A stretch of DNA of 64,000 bases from NCBI GenBank assembly GCA_943914475.1, contig CALUCE010000011.1, positions 1 through 64,000 on the forward strand. The letters are read 5' to 3'. Numbering within the stretch: the first letter of the stretch is position 1; every line of letters begins with the position of its first letter. Origin of the DNA: an uncultured Anaerococcus sp. (GTDB lineage Bacteria > Bacillota > Clostridia > Tissierellales > Peptoniphilaceae). The notes below the pieces were generated by a model, which saw only the letters and a program-made list of their open reading frames with translations, made no database searches and was not told the origin of the DNA. Made by a program: the position numbers and the translations under genes. This document shows positions 8,372 through 17,322 of this stretch, in pieces.

Positions 8372-8764
8372 ATGAAAAAGATATTTATTAAATTATCAAT
8401 AATATTAAATATTATTTTAATTTGCTTTATCGCAATAAAAACTAATCAAAATATAAAACCTCTAAATGGAACATATGTTAGCAGTATAAAAACAAAAGCT
8501 TTTTATTCAATTTCTTTTGATAGAGAGAAGCATCTATATGTTTTTTATAAAAACGGTGAATTAATTGAAGTAAATTCATTCAACGAGACCAATAGAAAAA
8601 ATATTTACACAATAGAAGGTAATAATTTAAATAAATATCTTACACTCGAAAATGATAGTTTCTATTTCCAAATATCAGAAGGAAATTTTGTAAAATTTGA
8701 CTGGGATTCAAATGGAATGACTTTTCTAGGAGAAGTTCCTAAAGAATACAAGGATGAAAATTAA
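8372..8764 (+). CDS. Small membrane-anchored or secreted hypothetical protein
   Basis: A 130-residue protein with an uncleaved-looking N-terminal hydrophobic segment (about 5-23) after KKIFIK, then a polar, beta-rich extracellular domain with a G-T-Y-x-S motif near residue 33 that resembles small lipocalin-like Gram-positive surface proteins. The only cysteine (Cys18) lies inside the hydrophobic segment, without a good lipobox. It follows the frameshifted exported protein by 39 nt on the same strand and ends in a strong terminator, so the two probably share a transcript. Function unknown. Confidence 0.65.
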   Translation: MKKIFIKLSIILNIILICFIAIKTNQNIKPLNGTYVSSIKTKAFYSISFDREKHLYVFYKNGELIEVNSFNETNRKNIYTIEGNNLNKYLTLENDSFYFQISEGNFVKFDWDSNGMTFLGEVPKEYKDEN

Positions 8765-8770
8765 AAAAAA

Positions 8771-8808
8771 CTGCTGATCCTTTAAATTTTAAGGTCAGCA
8801 GTTTTTTT
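8771..8808. terminator. Bidirectional terminator
   Basis: CTGCTGA (8771-8777) ... CCTT / AAGG ... TCAGCAG (8795-8801), with one bulged T. It is flanked by an A-run and a T-run, so it can serve both the plus-strand exported protein and the convergent RDD gene. Confidence 0.9.
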
Positions 8809-8827
8809 GTAAAAATTTATTTAGACT

Positions 8828-9319
8828 TTAATTTATCACATTTTCAGTAAACAAGTAGTCTACTATATCATCCCTAATCACAACCGTATCTGCTAGCATG
8901 TCTGCCATAGATTGCTTTTGGTCAGTAAATCCTATAATTATATAAAGAATTTTGATTTTTTCTTCTATATATCTACCACAAACTTCTCGAGTTATAACTT
9001 GGGATAAGCTTAGCTTGTCATTAGTAAGGGATATCACCCTAAGACCTAAGATCATCTTGCCCAGGGTTTGACCCTTATTAAAGTAGGTCATTAGTGGGAA
9101 GTATAAAAGTAGGCTTATCCACCAAATTAGATCATATACTCCTAGTCCAAAAGGTAGTTCTATGAGGAAGTTTGAAAAGATTAAACCGTTGACTATAGAA
9201 GCAAATGCTGTAACTGTCATAGTATCAACGATATAGGCTACCAATCTTATCCAAAATCCTGCATAGGCAAATTTTGGGACTTCTATTGTTTTTTCTTCAA
9301 ATCTTTTTTCTTCAGTCAT
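8828..9319 (-). CDS. RDD family membrane protein
   Basis: About 163 residues. The typical RDD opening is seen near residue 20 (FWIRLVAYIVDTM, with Arg and Asp in the first membrane helix). Two further hydrophobic stretches follow, plus the KGQTLGKMILGLRV motif found in most members. The preferred start is the ATG at 9319, one base after the stop of sppA, with GGAAG upstream; an in-frame ATG at 9331 would overlap sppA and lacks an SD. RDD proteins are small polytopic proteins of mostly unknown role, a few reported to act in Na+/H+ transport. Tight coupling to SppA suggests a membrane-maintenance role (inference). Confidence 0.85.
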   Translation of the reverse strand: MTEEKRFEEKTIEVPKFAYAGFWIRLVAYIVDTMTVTAFASIVNGLIFSNFLIELPFGLGVYDLIWWISLLLYFPLMTYFNKGQTLGKMILGLRVISLTNDKLSLSQVITREVCGRYIEEKIKILYIIIGFTDQKQSMADMLADTVVIRDDIVDYLFTENVIN

Positions 9320-9320
9320 C

Positions 9321-10331
9321 TTATCTTCCATATAGATACATTGGTTGTGGGTAGCCTTGGTCCATAAGTTCTTTTAGTACTTCCAAATCTCCTTCTTTTG
9401 AAGATCCCTTTCTTAAATCAGATACTTTTGAGAAGATGCCTGGGAAGGAGTTTAGGTAGTTGGTTCTTTTTATTACCTTAGGATCATTTAGTTTGGCTTT
9501 TTTGCTAATATCATTTATAGCTTTTTCCATATCGCCAATCTCATCAACTAGGCCATTTTTAACAGCTTGGCTACCATCATAAACTCTACCGTCAGCAAGT
9601 TTTTTAACTTCATCTTCTTTCATACCCCTGCCATCTGCTACGACTTTTACAAATCTGCCAAAGGCTGAATCTGCCAAGTCTTGGAAGTATTTCTTTTGTT
9701 CATCAGTCATATCTTTTCCAGCAGAACCAGCATCCTTCATATCTCCTGTGGTGATGTTTTGTTCTTTGATGCCGTACTTTTCAAAAAGACCTTCAAAACT
9801 ATAGGATGACATGATAACACCAATAGATCCTGTAAGGGTTTCATTTGATGCATAAATTTTATCAGTAGGGGCTGATACATAGTAACCACCTGATGCTGCC
9901 AAGGTTTCCATAACTGTGTATACAGGTATGTTTCTTTCATCCTTAATCTTACCTATCATATTATGGATTTGCTCAGCATTGTAAACAGCTCCGCCTGGAG
10001 AGTTTACTTCAAGGATTACTGCCTTGATTGTATCGTCATCACGGGCTGATTGTAAATCTTCCATAATACCTTCATAGGCTGTTCCATCTCCAATAATTCC
10101 ATCCACACTCACAAGAAGAACCTTTTGGTCATCATTTGTTCCTTGGATAGTTTCTGTTTGATATTGGTCAAAGATGGACCTAAAGTTTTCTGTGTATTGG
10201 TCCATAAATTTTTCTCTTGCCACATCTTGGGCCTTATCTGTCTTTTTTCCCGCCAAAAGGGAAATCACAACTAAGGCAAGAGCTATGGCAAAGGCTATCC
10301 ATTTTTTAGCTGAATTGTCTTTATTCATCAT
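9321..10331 (-). CDS. sppA: Signal peptide peptidase SppA (S49 serine protease)
   Basis: A 336-residue, single-domain SppA of the Bacillus type. It has an N-terminal membrane anchor at about 11-28 and an extracytoplasmic S49 domain. The Ser-Lys dyad can be placed: Ser147 in AASGGYY and Lys199 in TTGDMKDAGS. Numbering counts from the first of two adjacent ATGs; the second (10328) is better spaced from GGAG and may be the real start. SppA degrades cleaved signal peptides left in the membrane. It is the first gene of a two-gene unit with the RDD protein. Confidence 0.94.
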   Translation of the reverse strand: MMNKDNSAKKWIAFAIALALVVISLLAGKKTDKAQDVAREKFMDQYTENFRSIFDQYQTETIQGTNDDQKVLLVSVDGIIGDGTAYEGIMEDLQSARDDDTIKAVILEVNSPGGAVYNAEQIHNMIGKIKDERNIPVYTVMETLAASGGYYVSAPTDKIYASNETLTGSIGVIMSSYSFEGLFEKYGIKEQNITTGDMKDAGSAGKDMTDEQKKYFQDLADSAFGRFVKVVADGRGMKEDEVKKLADGRVYDGSQAVKNGLVDEIGDMEKAINDISKKAKLNDPKVIKRTNYLNSFPGIFSKVSDLRKGSSKEGDLEVLKELMDQGYPQPMYLYGR

Positions 10332-10483
10332 CTCTCCTTATCTTTTTTCCTTTATTCGCCTTGGATAAATATTTAGTCTATATTTTTATACCCAAAATTT
10401 ATCGACAGGCTTTTTTTCATTCCAATTACTTTTAGTATATAAAAAAACCTTTTTTCTATCAAGTTTCTTTTTCTGTCTAATTT

Positions 10484-10512
10484 TTGCATATTAGCCCCAT
10501 ATCTAGTACAAT
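10484..10512 (+). promoter_or_regulatory. Promoter of the candidate small RNA
   Basis: TTGCAT (10484-10489) - 17 bp - TACAAT (10507-10512), facing away from sppA; no ORF follows. Confidence 0.6.
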
Positions 10513-10518
10513 AAATAT

Positions 10519-10609
10519 GCAAAACAATTATCGTTAACACCGCAATTCGTTTTGTATAGTCTCCTTACAGAGACTATTTACATAAGAGGGACTGGAGTCC
10601 CCTTTTTTT
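10519..10609 (+). ncRNA. Candidate structured small RNA (about 90 nt)
   Basis: A short unit between a promoter-like sequence and a T7 run, containing three successive stem-loops and no ORF. Stem A pairs CAAAACAATT (10520-10529) with AATT-C-GTTTTG (10544-10554). Stem B pairs TAGTCTC with GAGACTA (10557-10563 / 10570-10576), loop CTTACA. The terminator is GGGAC-TGGA-GTCCC (10588-10601) followed by seven T. I do not recognise an Rfam-type motif. It is the only content seen in the 385-bp gap between sppA and ilvA apart from the ilvA terminator. Confidence 0.55.
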
Positions 10610-10631
10610 CTTGTTTTTTGAAATATTATAC

Positions 10632-10681
10632 AAAAAAGGCTTATAGAGGAAAATTATTTTCCTGCTATAAGCTCTTTTTTT
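10632..10681. terminator. Bidirectional terminator of ilvA
   Basis: GCTTATAG-AGGAAAA (10639-10653) pairs with TTTTCCT-G-CTATAAGC (10657-10672), one G bulged, with T-runs on both strands. It ends ilvA (minus) and backs up the small RNA terminator (plus). Confidence 0.92.
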
Positions 10682-10716
10682 CATAAAATATTTTCTTGGA
10701 AGAAATTCTTTTGATT

Positions 10717-11925
10717 TTAGTGTTTTACTTCAAGTATAGCTTCTGTATATCCAGCTTCTTTTAGTTTATTATAGACAGTTTTTCTGTGTTCGTGGTTATA
10801 GGTTTCACAAACTATCCTTACCAAGGCTTGGTTGAAGTCTGCTATGGTTGCAGATTTTTCTTGGTGGATGGTCATGATATTGGCTCCTTCGTTTCTGATG
10901 ATATCAAGGAGTTTGATCAATTCACCTGGCTTGTCTAACAAGGTAGTTGTAATTTCTGTAAGTCTTCCTGATTCGAATAGACCCTTGGTTATGATTGATG
11001 AAATTGTATTTACGTTGATGTTTCCACCTGAAAGTACACAACAAACTTTTCCATCTGAGAAGTCATACTTATCGTTAAGAACTGCTGCTACAGAAGATGC
11101 TCCTGCTCCTTCTGCAGATACTTTTGATTCTTCAAGTAGTCTTAGGATAGCGTTGGTTATTTCATCTTCTGAAACTGTTACTATTTCATCTACGTATTTT
11201 TCGCATAGTTCAAAGGTTATCTCGCCTGGTTTTTTAACTGCTATACCATCTGCCATGGTATTTGCAGAATCTAGGGTTACTATTTTGCCAGCTTTTCTTG
11301 ATGCAAGCATAGATGCTGCATTTTCTGGTTCTACACCTATGATTTTAACGTCTGGTTTGATAGATTTTACAGCCATGGCTATACCAGCTATAAGTCCACC
11401 ACCACCTATTGGTACTACTATGTATTTTACATCTGGAAGTTGTTCTAAAATCTCAAGTCCTATGGTTCCTTGTCCTGATAATACATATTCGTCATCAAAT
11501 GGTGCTACATATGTATAGTCGTATTCTTTTTGAAGTTCATAGGCTCTTTCTTGAGCATCGTCAAAGGTTCCATCTACTATGATTACTTCTCCACCGTAGC
11601 CTCTAGTAGCTTCGATTTTTGAAAGTGGTGCTATAGATGGTATACAGATGTAAGATTTGATACCTTGTCTGGTTGCTGAAAGTGCTACACCTTGGGCGTG
11701 GTTTCCAGCTGAACAAGAAATTACACCTTTTTTAGCTTGTTCTGGTGTTAAGTGGGCAATTTTGTTGAAGGCTCCTCTAATTTTGAAAGATCCTGTTTTT
11801 TGAAGGTTTTCCATCTTAATGTAAAGGTTTTTTCCCATTCTAGATGCTGTATAGATAGGAGTTTTTTCTACATTACCTTCGAGAATCTTTTGAGCTTCTT
11901 TTACCATTTCTAAGTTTGCTGTCAT
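10717..11925 (-). CDS. ilvA: Threonine ammonia-lyase (threonine dehydratase) with C-terminal ACT domain
   Basis: A 402-residue PLP fold-type II enzyme. Lys48 in GSFKIRGAFNK forms the Schiff base, SAGNHAQG (about residues 71-78) binds substrate, and the glycine loop PIGGGGLIAG holds the PLP phosphate. A single ACT domain occupies about 325-402. This architecture (about 400 residues, one ACT domain) belongs to the TdcB/IlvA_1Cterm group rather than the 510-residue biosynthetic IlvA. It deaminates threonine to 2-oxobutyrate and ammonia. The next gene upstream on the same strand is nifJ, which could oxidise the 2-oxoacid, so a fermentative role is likely. No other ilv gene is in the window. Confidence 0.93.
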   Translation of the reverse strand: MTANLEMVKEAQKILEGNVEKTPIYTASRMGKNLYIKMENLQKTGSFKIRGAFNKIAHLTPEQAKKGVISCSAGNHAQGVALSATRQGIKSYICIPSIAPLSKIEATRGYGGEVIIVDGTFDDAQERAYELQKEYDYTYVAPFDDEYVLSGQGTIGLEILEQLPDVKYIVVPIGGGGLIAGIAMAVKSIKPDVKIIGVEPENAASMLASRKAGKIVTLDSANTMADGIAVKKPGEITFELCEKYVDEIVTVSEDEITNAILRLLEESKVSAEGAGASSVAAVLNDKYDFSDGKVCCVLSGGNINVNTISSIITKGLFESGRLTEITTTLLDKPGELIKLLDIIRNEGANIMTIHQEKSATIADFNQALVRIVCETYNHEHRKTVYNKLKEAGYTEAILEVKH

Positions 11926-11946
11926 AACTTCTCCTTTAAATTTTTT

Positions 11947-11978
11947 AAAGGGCTGAGACTTAGAGTATTCAGCCCTTT
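11947..11978 (-). other. Stem-loop between nifJ and ilvA
   Basis: AAAGGGCTGA pairs perfectly with TCAGCCCTTT over 10 bp. On the minus strand it is followed by A-rich rather than T-rich sequence, so it is more likely a processing or stability element than the terminator of nifJ. Confidence 0.5.
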
Positions 11979-11991
11979 TGTTCCATCTTAA

Positions 11992-14900
11992 TTATTCTTG
12001 GTTAGCCATTCTTTTGTAAGATTCAAGTCTTTCCTTGGCTGCTTCTTCTGCTTGTGAATATAGTTCATCTGCAGTTTCTGGGAAGGCCTTCTTTAGGGAA
12101 GCGTAACGTACTTCACCTTGTAAGAATTCTTGGAAGGAAGCTGTTGGATCTTTTGATTCTAGGACGAATGGATTCTTTCCTTCTTCTTTTAGAAGTGGGT
12201 TGTATTTCCATAGGTGCCAGTAACCTGATTCTACAGCTAGTTTTTCTCTTGATTGGGTCTTGCCCATACCAGCCTTGATACCGTGGTTGATACATGGTGA
12301 GTAGGCTATGATTAGGGATGGACCTGGGTAAGCTTCTGCTTCCTTGATTGCTTTAAGGGTTTGAGCGTGGTTTGCTCCCATAGCTACTTGAGCTACATAT
12401 ACATAACCGTAAGTTGTCATCATTAGACCAAGGTCTTTCTTTCTAACCTTTTTACCAGAAGCGGCAAATTTAGCTACAGCTGCTAGTGGAGTAGCCTTTG
12501 ATGATTGTCCACCTGTGTTAGAGTAAACTTCTGTATCAAATACCATAATATTGATATCTTCACCTGAAGCTAGTACATGGTCAAGTCCTGAGAAGCCTAT
12601 ATCATAAGCCCAACCGTCTCCACCGTAGATCCAAACACTCTTCTTAACTAGGTAGTCTTTTAGAGCGTAGATTCTTTCAAGGATTTGGTCTGCTTCTTCG
12701 TTGCCTGTCTTGTTTTTAATTAAGCTTTCTATTTGAACAGCATATTTTTTAGATTCGTCAAAGTTTGCTTGGTTAGACATCCAGTTTTCGAAGATTTCGT
12801 TTAATGGACTTGCTACTTTAAGTTCTAGGAATCTTCCCATTAAGTTTTCTAGAGAGTGTTTGTTGGCCTTATCAGCTAGTAACATACCATATCCATATTC
12901 TGCAGCATCTTCAAATAGTGAGCTTGCCCATGCTGGTCCTTCTCCTTCTTTGTTCTTGCAGTATGGCATGGATGGAACTGATGATCCCCAAATTGATGAA
13001 CAACCAGTAGCGTTAGCTATGATTTGGTGGTTACCAAATAGTTGGGTTACAAGTTTAGCATATGGTGTTTCACCACAGCCTGCACATGCGCCTGAGAACT
13101 CTAGTAATGGTTGGCTAAATTGTGAGTTTTTAACGTTGTTAGCTGGAATAGTATCATTCTTATATCCAACATCTTCGTGAGCAAACATCCAGTTGTCTGC
13201 TTCTTTTTTGATTTGTTCTTCTATTGGTCTCATTTCCAAGGCCTTGTTAGGAGCTGGACATACGTCTACACAGTTACCACATCCCATACAGTCATATGGA
13301 GATACTTGCATCCTGTATTCGTAGCCTTCTAGTCCCTTGCCTATGGCTTTTTTGGTTACAAAGCCAGCTGGTGCCATGGATTGTTGTTCTTCATCTAATA
13401 AGAATGGTCTTATGGTTGCGTGTGGGCAAACATATGAACATTGGTTACATTGGATACAGTTATCTACCTTCCATTCTGGAACGTAAAGAGCTATACCACG
13501 TTTTTCATATCTAGATGTACCTGCTTCGTAAAGACCATCGTCGTATGGTAGGTAGGTTGAAACTGGAAGTTCATCTTCTTTCAAAGAGATGATTGGACGA
13601 ACCATGTTTTTGATAAAGGCAGGTTCTTTTTCAGAATAGATAATTCTGTCATTCTTTGAGTCTTTCCAAGATTCTGGAACATTTACCTTGTGAAGTTCTT
13701 CTCTTGTTCTATCTACTGCTGCATTGTTCATGTCAACAATGTTTTGACCCTTCATACCATAAGATTTTTCTATAGAGTCTTTTAAGTATTTAATAGCCTT
13801 ATCTATAGGTAATACTTTTGCTAGCATAAAGAAGGCTGTTTGGATTACCATGTTTGTACGGTTTCCTAGTCCTACTTCTTCTGCTATTTTTGAAGCGTTT
13901 ACTGTATAGAATTGTATATTTTTGTTAGCTATTTGTGATTTTAATCTGTTTGGAAGGTGGTCCGCTAGTTCTTCTTCTGACCAAATTGTGTTAAGTAAGA
14001 AGATTCCGCCTTCTTTTAAGTTTCCAATCAAGTCGTATTGTCTTACATAAGCTTGAGGTGAACATGAAACAAAGTCAGCCTCATCGATTAGGTAAGCTGC
14101 ATGGATTGGGTTTGGTGAGAATCTCAAGTGAGATAGGGTTAAACCATTAGATTTCTTTGCGTCATAGTCAAAGTAACCTTGGGCAAACATATCGGTATTG
14201 TCACCTATAATCTTGATAGCAGATTTGTTGGCTCCTACTGTACCGTCTCCTCCGTTACCCCAGAAGATGCAACGGCTTGTTTTTCCGTCATTTATAACGA
14301 AGTTCTTATCAACATCTATAGATGTGTGCATTACATCATCATTGATACCAAGTGTGAAGTGGTTTTTTGGATTTTCGCTAGCTAAGTTTTCAAAGGCTGC
14401 GTTGATATGAGCTGGAGCTGTATCTTTTTGTCCTAGTCCATAACGTCCACCGATTATTAGTGGGTTTCTGTCGCTTTCTTCGTAAACTTGGATAACATCT
14501 TGTAGTAATGGTTCACCTACTGAACCTTTTTCTTTTGTTCTATCTAATACACAAACTCTTTCTACTGTCTCTGGCATTGCTTTAAGGAAGTGTTCTGCAG
14601 AGAATGGTCTGTAAAGGTGTACTTTTAAAACACCAACTCTTTTACCGTGGTTGTTTAAGTAATCTACTGTTTGTTGGATTGTATCTGTTCCAGATCCCAT
14701 AGCTACTATAACATCTGTTGCTTCTGGGTCTCCTTCATAGTTAAAGAGTGAGTAGTTAGTACCTAGTTTGTCGTTGATTTTGTTCATGTATTCTTCAACT
14801 GCACCTGGTACTGCTGCATAGGCCTTGTTTTGGGCTTCTGTTCTTTGGAAGTATCCACCCTTTTCAAATACACCCCTCATGGTTGGTCTGTGTGGGTTTA

Positions 14901-15528
14901 AAGATATATTTTTGAAGTGGTCTATAGCCTTCCAGTCTACTAAGTCTTCTAGTTGGTCATAGTCCCAAACTTCTATTTTTTGAATTTCGTGACTTGTTCT
15001 AAATCCGTCAAAGAAGTTTAAGAATGGAACCCTACATTTGATAGCTGCAAGGTGAGCTACTGGAGATAGGTCCATGATTTCTTGAACAGATCCTGAAGCA
15101 AGAAGGGCAAAACCTGTTGCTCTTGTTGCCATAACGTCTTGGTGGTCACCGTACATGTTAATAGAACATGTAGAAAGTGAACGAGCTGCTACGTGGAATA
15201 CAGCTGGTAGTCTTTCTCCTGCTATCTTATACATATCAGGAATCATTAGTAAAAGTCCTTGAGATGCTGTATATGTAGATGTTAAAGCTCCTGCTACTAG
15301 GGAACCGTGAACAGCACCTGCTGCTCCTGCTTCGTGTTGCATCTCTGTAACGTGAACTGTGTTACCGAATAGGTTTTTTCTGCCATTTGCAGCCCATTGG
15401 TCAATGTGCTCTGGCATTGGTGAAGATGGTGTGATTGGATAAATTGCAGATACATCACTGAATGCATAAGAAACGTGAGCTGCTGCTGTGTTACCATCCA
15501 TAGTTACTTTTTTTCTTGTAAGTACCAT
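11992..15528 (-). CDS. nifJ: Pyruvate:ferredoxin (flavodoxin) oxidoreductase, single-chain
   Basis: A 1178-residue homodimer-type PFOR. Domains in order: pyrimidine-binding domain at the N-terminus (YPITPSSPMPEHID near residue 30), transketolase-C-like domain, gamma/EKR domain, two-cluster ferredoxin domain, and the TPP-binding domain. Two CxxCxxCxxxCP clusters are visible near residues 688 (CIQCNQCSYVC) and 746 (CMGCGNCVDVC). The third cluster's first cysteine pair is CAGCGETP near 813. The TPP motif GGDGWAYDIG lies in the C-terminal part. It oxidises pyruvate, and in many enzymes 2-oxobutyrate, to acyl-CoA, CO2 and reduced ferredoxin. A palindrome lies in the promoter region upstream (15562-15577). 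Confidence 0.97.
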   Translation of the reverse strand: MVLTRKKVTMDGNTAAAHVSYAFSDVSAIYPITPSSPMPEHIDQWAANGRKNLFGNTVHVTEMQHEAGAAGAVHGSLVAGALTSTYTASQGLLLMIPDMYKIAGERLPAVFHVAARSLSTCSINMYGDHQDVMATRATGFALLASGSVQEIMDLSPVAHLAAIKCRVPFLNFFDGFRTSHEIQKIEVWDYDQLEDLVDWKAIDHFKNISLNPHRPTMRGVFEKGGYFQRTEAQNKAYAAVPGAVEEYMNKINDKLGTNYSLFNYEGDPEATDVIVAMGSGTDTIQQTVDYLNNHGKRVGVLKVHLYRPFSAEHFLKAMPETVERVCVLDRTKEKGSVGEPLLQDVIQVYEESDRNPLIIGGRYGLGQKDTAPAHINAAFENLASENPKNHFTLGINDDVMHTSIDVDKNFVINDGKTSRCIFWGNGGDGTVGANKSAIKIIGDNTDMFAQGYFDYDAKKSNGLTLSHLRFSPNPIHAAYLIDEADFVSCSPQAYVRQYDLIGNLKEGGIFLLNTIWSEEELADHLPNRLKSQIANKNIQFYTVNASKIAEEVGLGNRTNMVIQTAFFMLAKVLPIDKAIKYLKDSIEKSYGMKGQNIVDMNNAAVDRTREELHKVNVPESWKDSKNDRIIYSEKEPAFIKNMVRPIISLKEDELPVSTYLPYDDGLYEAGTSRYEKRGIALYVPEWKVDNCIQCNQCSYVCPHATIRPFLLDEEQQSMAPAGFVTKKAIGKGLEGYEYRMQVSPYDCMGCGNCVDVCPAPNKALEMRPIEEQIKKEADNWMFAHEDVGYKNDTIPANNVKNSQFSQPLLEFSGACAGCGETPYAKLVTQLFGNHQIIANATGCSSIWGSSVPSMPYCKNKEGEGPAWASSLFEDAAEYGYGMLLADKANKHSLENLMGRFLELKVASPLNEIFENWMSNQANFDESKKYAVQIESLIKNKTGNEEADQILERIYALKDYLVKKSVWIYGGDGWAYDIGFSGLDHVLASGEDINIMVFDTEVYSNTGGQSSKATPLAAVAKFAASGKKVRKKDLGLMMTTYGYVYVAQVAMGANHAQTLKAIKEAEAYPGPSLIIAYSPCINHGIKAGMGKTQSREKLAVESGYWHLWKYNPLLKEEGKNPFVLESKDPTASFQEFLQGEVRYASLKKAFPETADELYSQAEEAAKERLESYKRMANQE

Positions 15529-15561
15529 AAAATTCTCCTTTTTCTTTTCTATTTTTTATAT

Positions 15562-15577
15562 GTAAATTTATATTTAC
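15562..15577 (-). promoter_or_regulatory. Palindrome upstream of nifJ, possible operator
   Basis: GTAAAT-TTAT-ATTTAC, an inverted repeat 34 bp upstream of the nifJ start, inside the promoter region. It is AT-rich and could arise by chance; the binding protein is unknown. Confidence 0.35.
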
Positions 15578-15611
15578 CTAAGTAAAGCATTAAATATTTA
15601 GAAAAAACGGA

Positions 15612-15640
15612 AAAATAGAACTCAAATGAGTTCTATTTCC
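15612..15640 (-). terminator. Terminator of the DAACS carrier gene
   Basis: AAATAGAACTCA (15613-15624) pairs with TGAGTTCTATTT (15627-15638); a T-rich tract follows on the minus strand (and another on the plus strand). Confidence 0.8.
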
Positions 15641-15654
15641 TTTTTAGTTTTTTC

Positions 15655-16857
15655 TTAGTGAATTTCTTCTATAAACTCTTCATTGGCAGCTGGGTCAAGT
15701 TTGAAACCTGAAATTTTGTTAACCATACAAGAGATGGCTCCATCACCTGTGATGTTACAAGCTGTACCAAATGAGTCTTGAGCTACGTAAAGGGCAATGA
15801 TTAAGGCTGTCATTGGTTCTGTAAATCCTAGCATGGATTGTAAGATACCTAGGGCTGCCATTACTGCACCACCTGGTACTCCAGGGGCTGCTACCATTGT
15901 TACACCTAGCATAAGGATGAATGGGAAGTATGCACCAAATGATGGAACTGATCCTTGAAGCATTAAGATTGCCATTGAGCAAGATGTTAATGTTATTGTT
16001 GAACCAGATAAGTGAATGGTTGCACATAAAGGAATTACAAAGTCTGCAATACCCTTGTTAACTCCCATTTTGTAGGATTGTCTTAAGGTTACTGGTATTG
16101 TTGCTGCTGATGATTGGGTTCCTACAGCTGTCAGGTAGGCTGGGAAGATTGTCTTGATTTTCTTGAATGGACTTCCTCCAGCTAGTGAAGATGCTATAGT
16201 ATATTGGATTAATATTGTTACCCAGTGAAGTATTATTACTATGATGAATACTTTAGCAAATACTGAAAGTACTGTTGCAACTGTTCCTTGGTAAGCCATG
16301 TTTGCGAAAATACCACAAATATGGATTGGCAATAATGGAATAACTATGTTTGCAATTAACTTTGTAATAATATCAGAAAATTCGTGAACAGCTTTTTTAA
16401 GTACTTCACCATTAACTGCTGCTATACCAACACCTAAGATAAAGGAAATGATAAGGGCAGTAGTTACACCAAATACAGGATCCATTGGTGATTCAAAGAA
16501 TGGCTCCAATACCTTACCTGTGTTTGCTGCTGGGTCAAAGTTGATTGATCCTGCTTGAATAAAGTTTGGTAGAGCTATACTTTGTACTATGTAAGTTAGT
16601 GATCCAAAAATTACTGTTGAACAATATGCTATACCAGCGGTTATAGCAAGCATTTTACCTGCTGAAGATCCTAAATCAGCAATTCCAGGAATAACAAATC
16701 CCATGATGATAAGTGGAATTACGAAATTAAGGAAGTTACCAAATAAACCGTTGAAGGTAATCAGTAATCTAACGATTACGGCTGGTCCGAAAAGACCAAT
16801 CAGAATACCTAATATGATTGCAATAATGAGTCTTGGCAATAAGCCTAATTTTTTCAT
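15655..16857 (-). CDS. Dicarboxylate/amino acid:cation symporter (DAACS, SstT/GltP-like)
   Basis: A 400-residue polytopic carrier of the DAACS (glutamate transporter homolog) fold. Hallmarks: a serine-rich re-entrant loop GTQSSAATIPVTLR, the HLSGSTITLT helix, and the C-terminal hairpin plus NITGDGA (TM8) with the conserved Asn and Asp that bind substrate and cation. The C-terminal aspartate pattern resembles Na+-coupled Ser/Thr and dicarboxylate carriers, but substrate cannot be set from sequence. The neighbouring threonine dehydratase and nifJ on the same strand make serine/threonine uptake attractive (inference). It has its own promoter and terminator, so it is probably monocistronic. Confidence 0.88.
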   Translation of the reverse strand: MKKLGLLPRLIIAIILGILIGLFGPAVIVRLLITFNGLFGNFLNFVIPLIIMGFVIPGIADLGSSAGKMLAITAGIAYCSTVIFGSLTYIVQSIALPNFIQAGSINFDPAANTGKVLEPFFESPMDPVFGVTTALIISFILGVGIAAVNGEVLKKAVHEFSDIITKLIANIVIPLLPIHICGIFANMAYQGTVATVLSVFAKVFIIVIILHWVTILIQYTIASSLAGGSPFKKIKTIFPAYLTAVGTQSSAATIPVTLRQSYKMGVNKGIADFVIPLCATIHLSGSTITLTSCSMAILMLQGSVPSFGAYFPFILMLGVTMVAAPGVPGGAVMAALGILQSMLGFTEPMTALIIALYVAQDSFGTACNITGDGAISCMVNKISGFKLDPAANEEFIEEIH

Positions 16858-16905
16858 TTTTTCCTCCTAAAAATAATAAATAATGCGAATCTTAAGTTCA
16901 GGTTA

Positions 16906-16934
16906 ATTATATCATGATTTCGTTTTCATAACAA
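16906..16934 (-). promoter_or_regulatory. Promoter of the DAACS carrier gene
   Basis: TTGTTA (16929-16934) - 17 bp - TATAAT (16906-16911), 49 bp upstream of the ATG. Confidence 0.75.
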
Positions 16935-17032
16935 GAGTTTTTAAATAAATTTTAAAATATATTTATAAAATTAATAAAAATTAATTTCTTCGTTCTTTAA
17001 ATTCCCTTGATTCTGAACTTTCTTTCCCACTT

Positions 17033-17060
17033 TTATTAAATAAAGCTAAAATTATGTCAA
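17033..17060 (-). promoter_or_regulatory. Possible second, distal promoter in the 465-bp gap
   Basis: TTGACA (17055-17060) - 16 bp - TAATAA (17033-17038), reading toward the DAACS carrier. The remainder of 16935-17322 is AT-rich with no ORF or convincing structure. Confidence 0.35.
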
Positions 17061-17322
17061 GCCTCTTGAAAGGCAACTCGTTACCGTTTTCCTTTCTTCT
17101 TTCTCTCTTTAATTTATTGTAAATATTGTTCCGATTTTTGTCATTATCGTATTTTTCCCTAGAGTTTTTTTATTCATAAATGACATTTTACCTGAATATA
17201 TTACCACATAATCAGAAACGCTGTTCCGATAAATTTAGGTTTTTTTGAAGCCTTTTGGCTATTTTACAAAATGTTTTTATTCTAAATCGCTAAAAAGTAT
17301 ATATTTCTAAATTTTACCCTTC

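Noticed and set aside
10832..11518. A 228-codon open frame on the plus strand
   Set aside because: It lies wholly antisense to ilvA, has no SD and no family-like motifs; Ser/Thr-rich composition is typical of the complement of a conserved gene.
14056..14071. Fifth parS-like sequence inside nifJ
   Set aside because: Four mismatches to the consensus; one half-site only.
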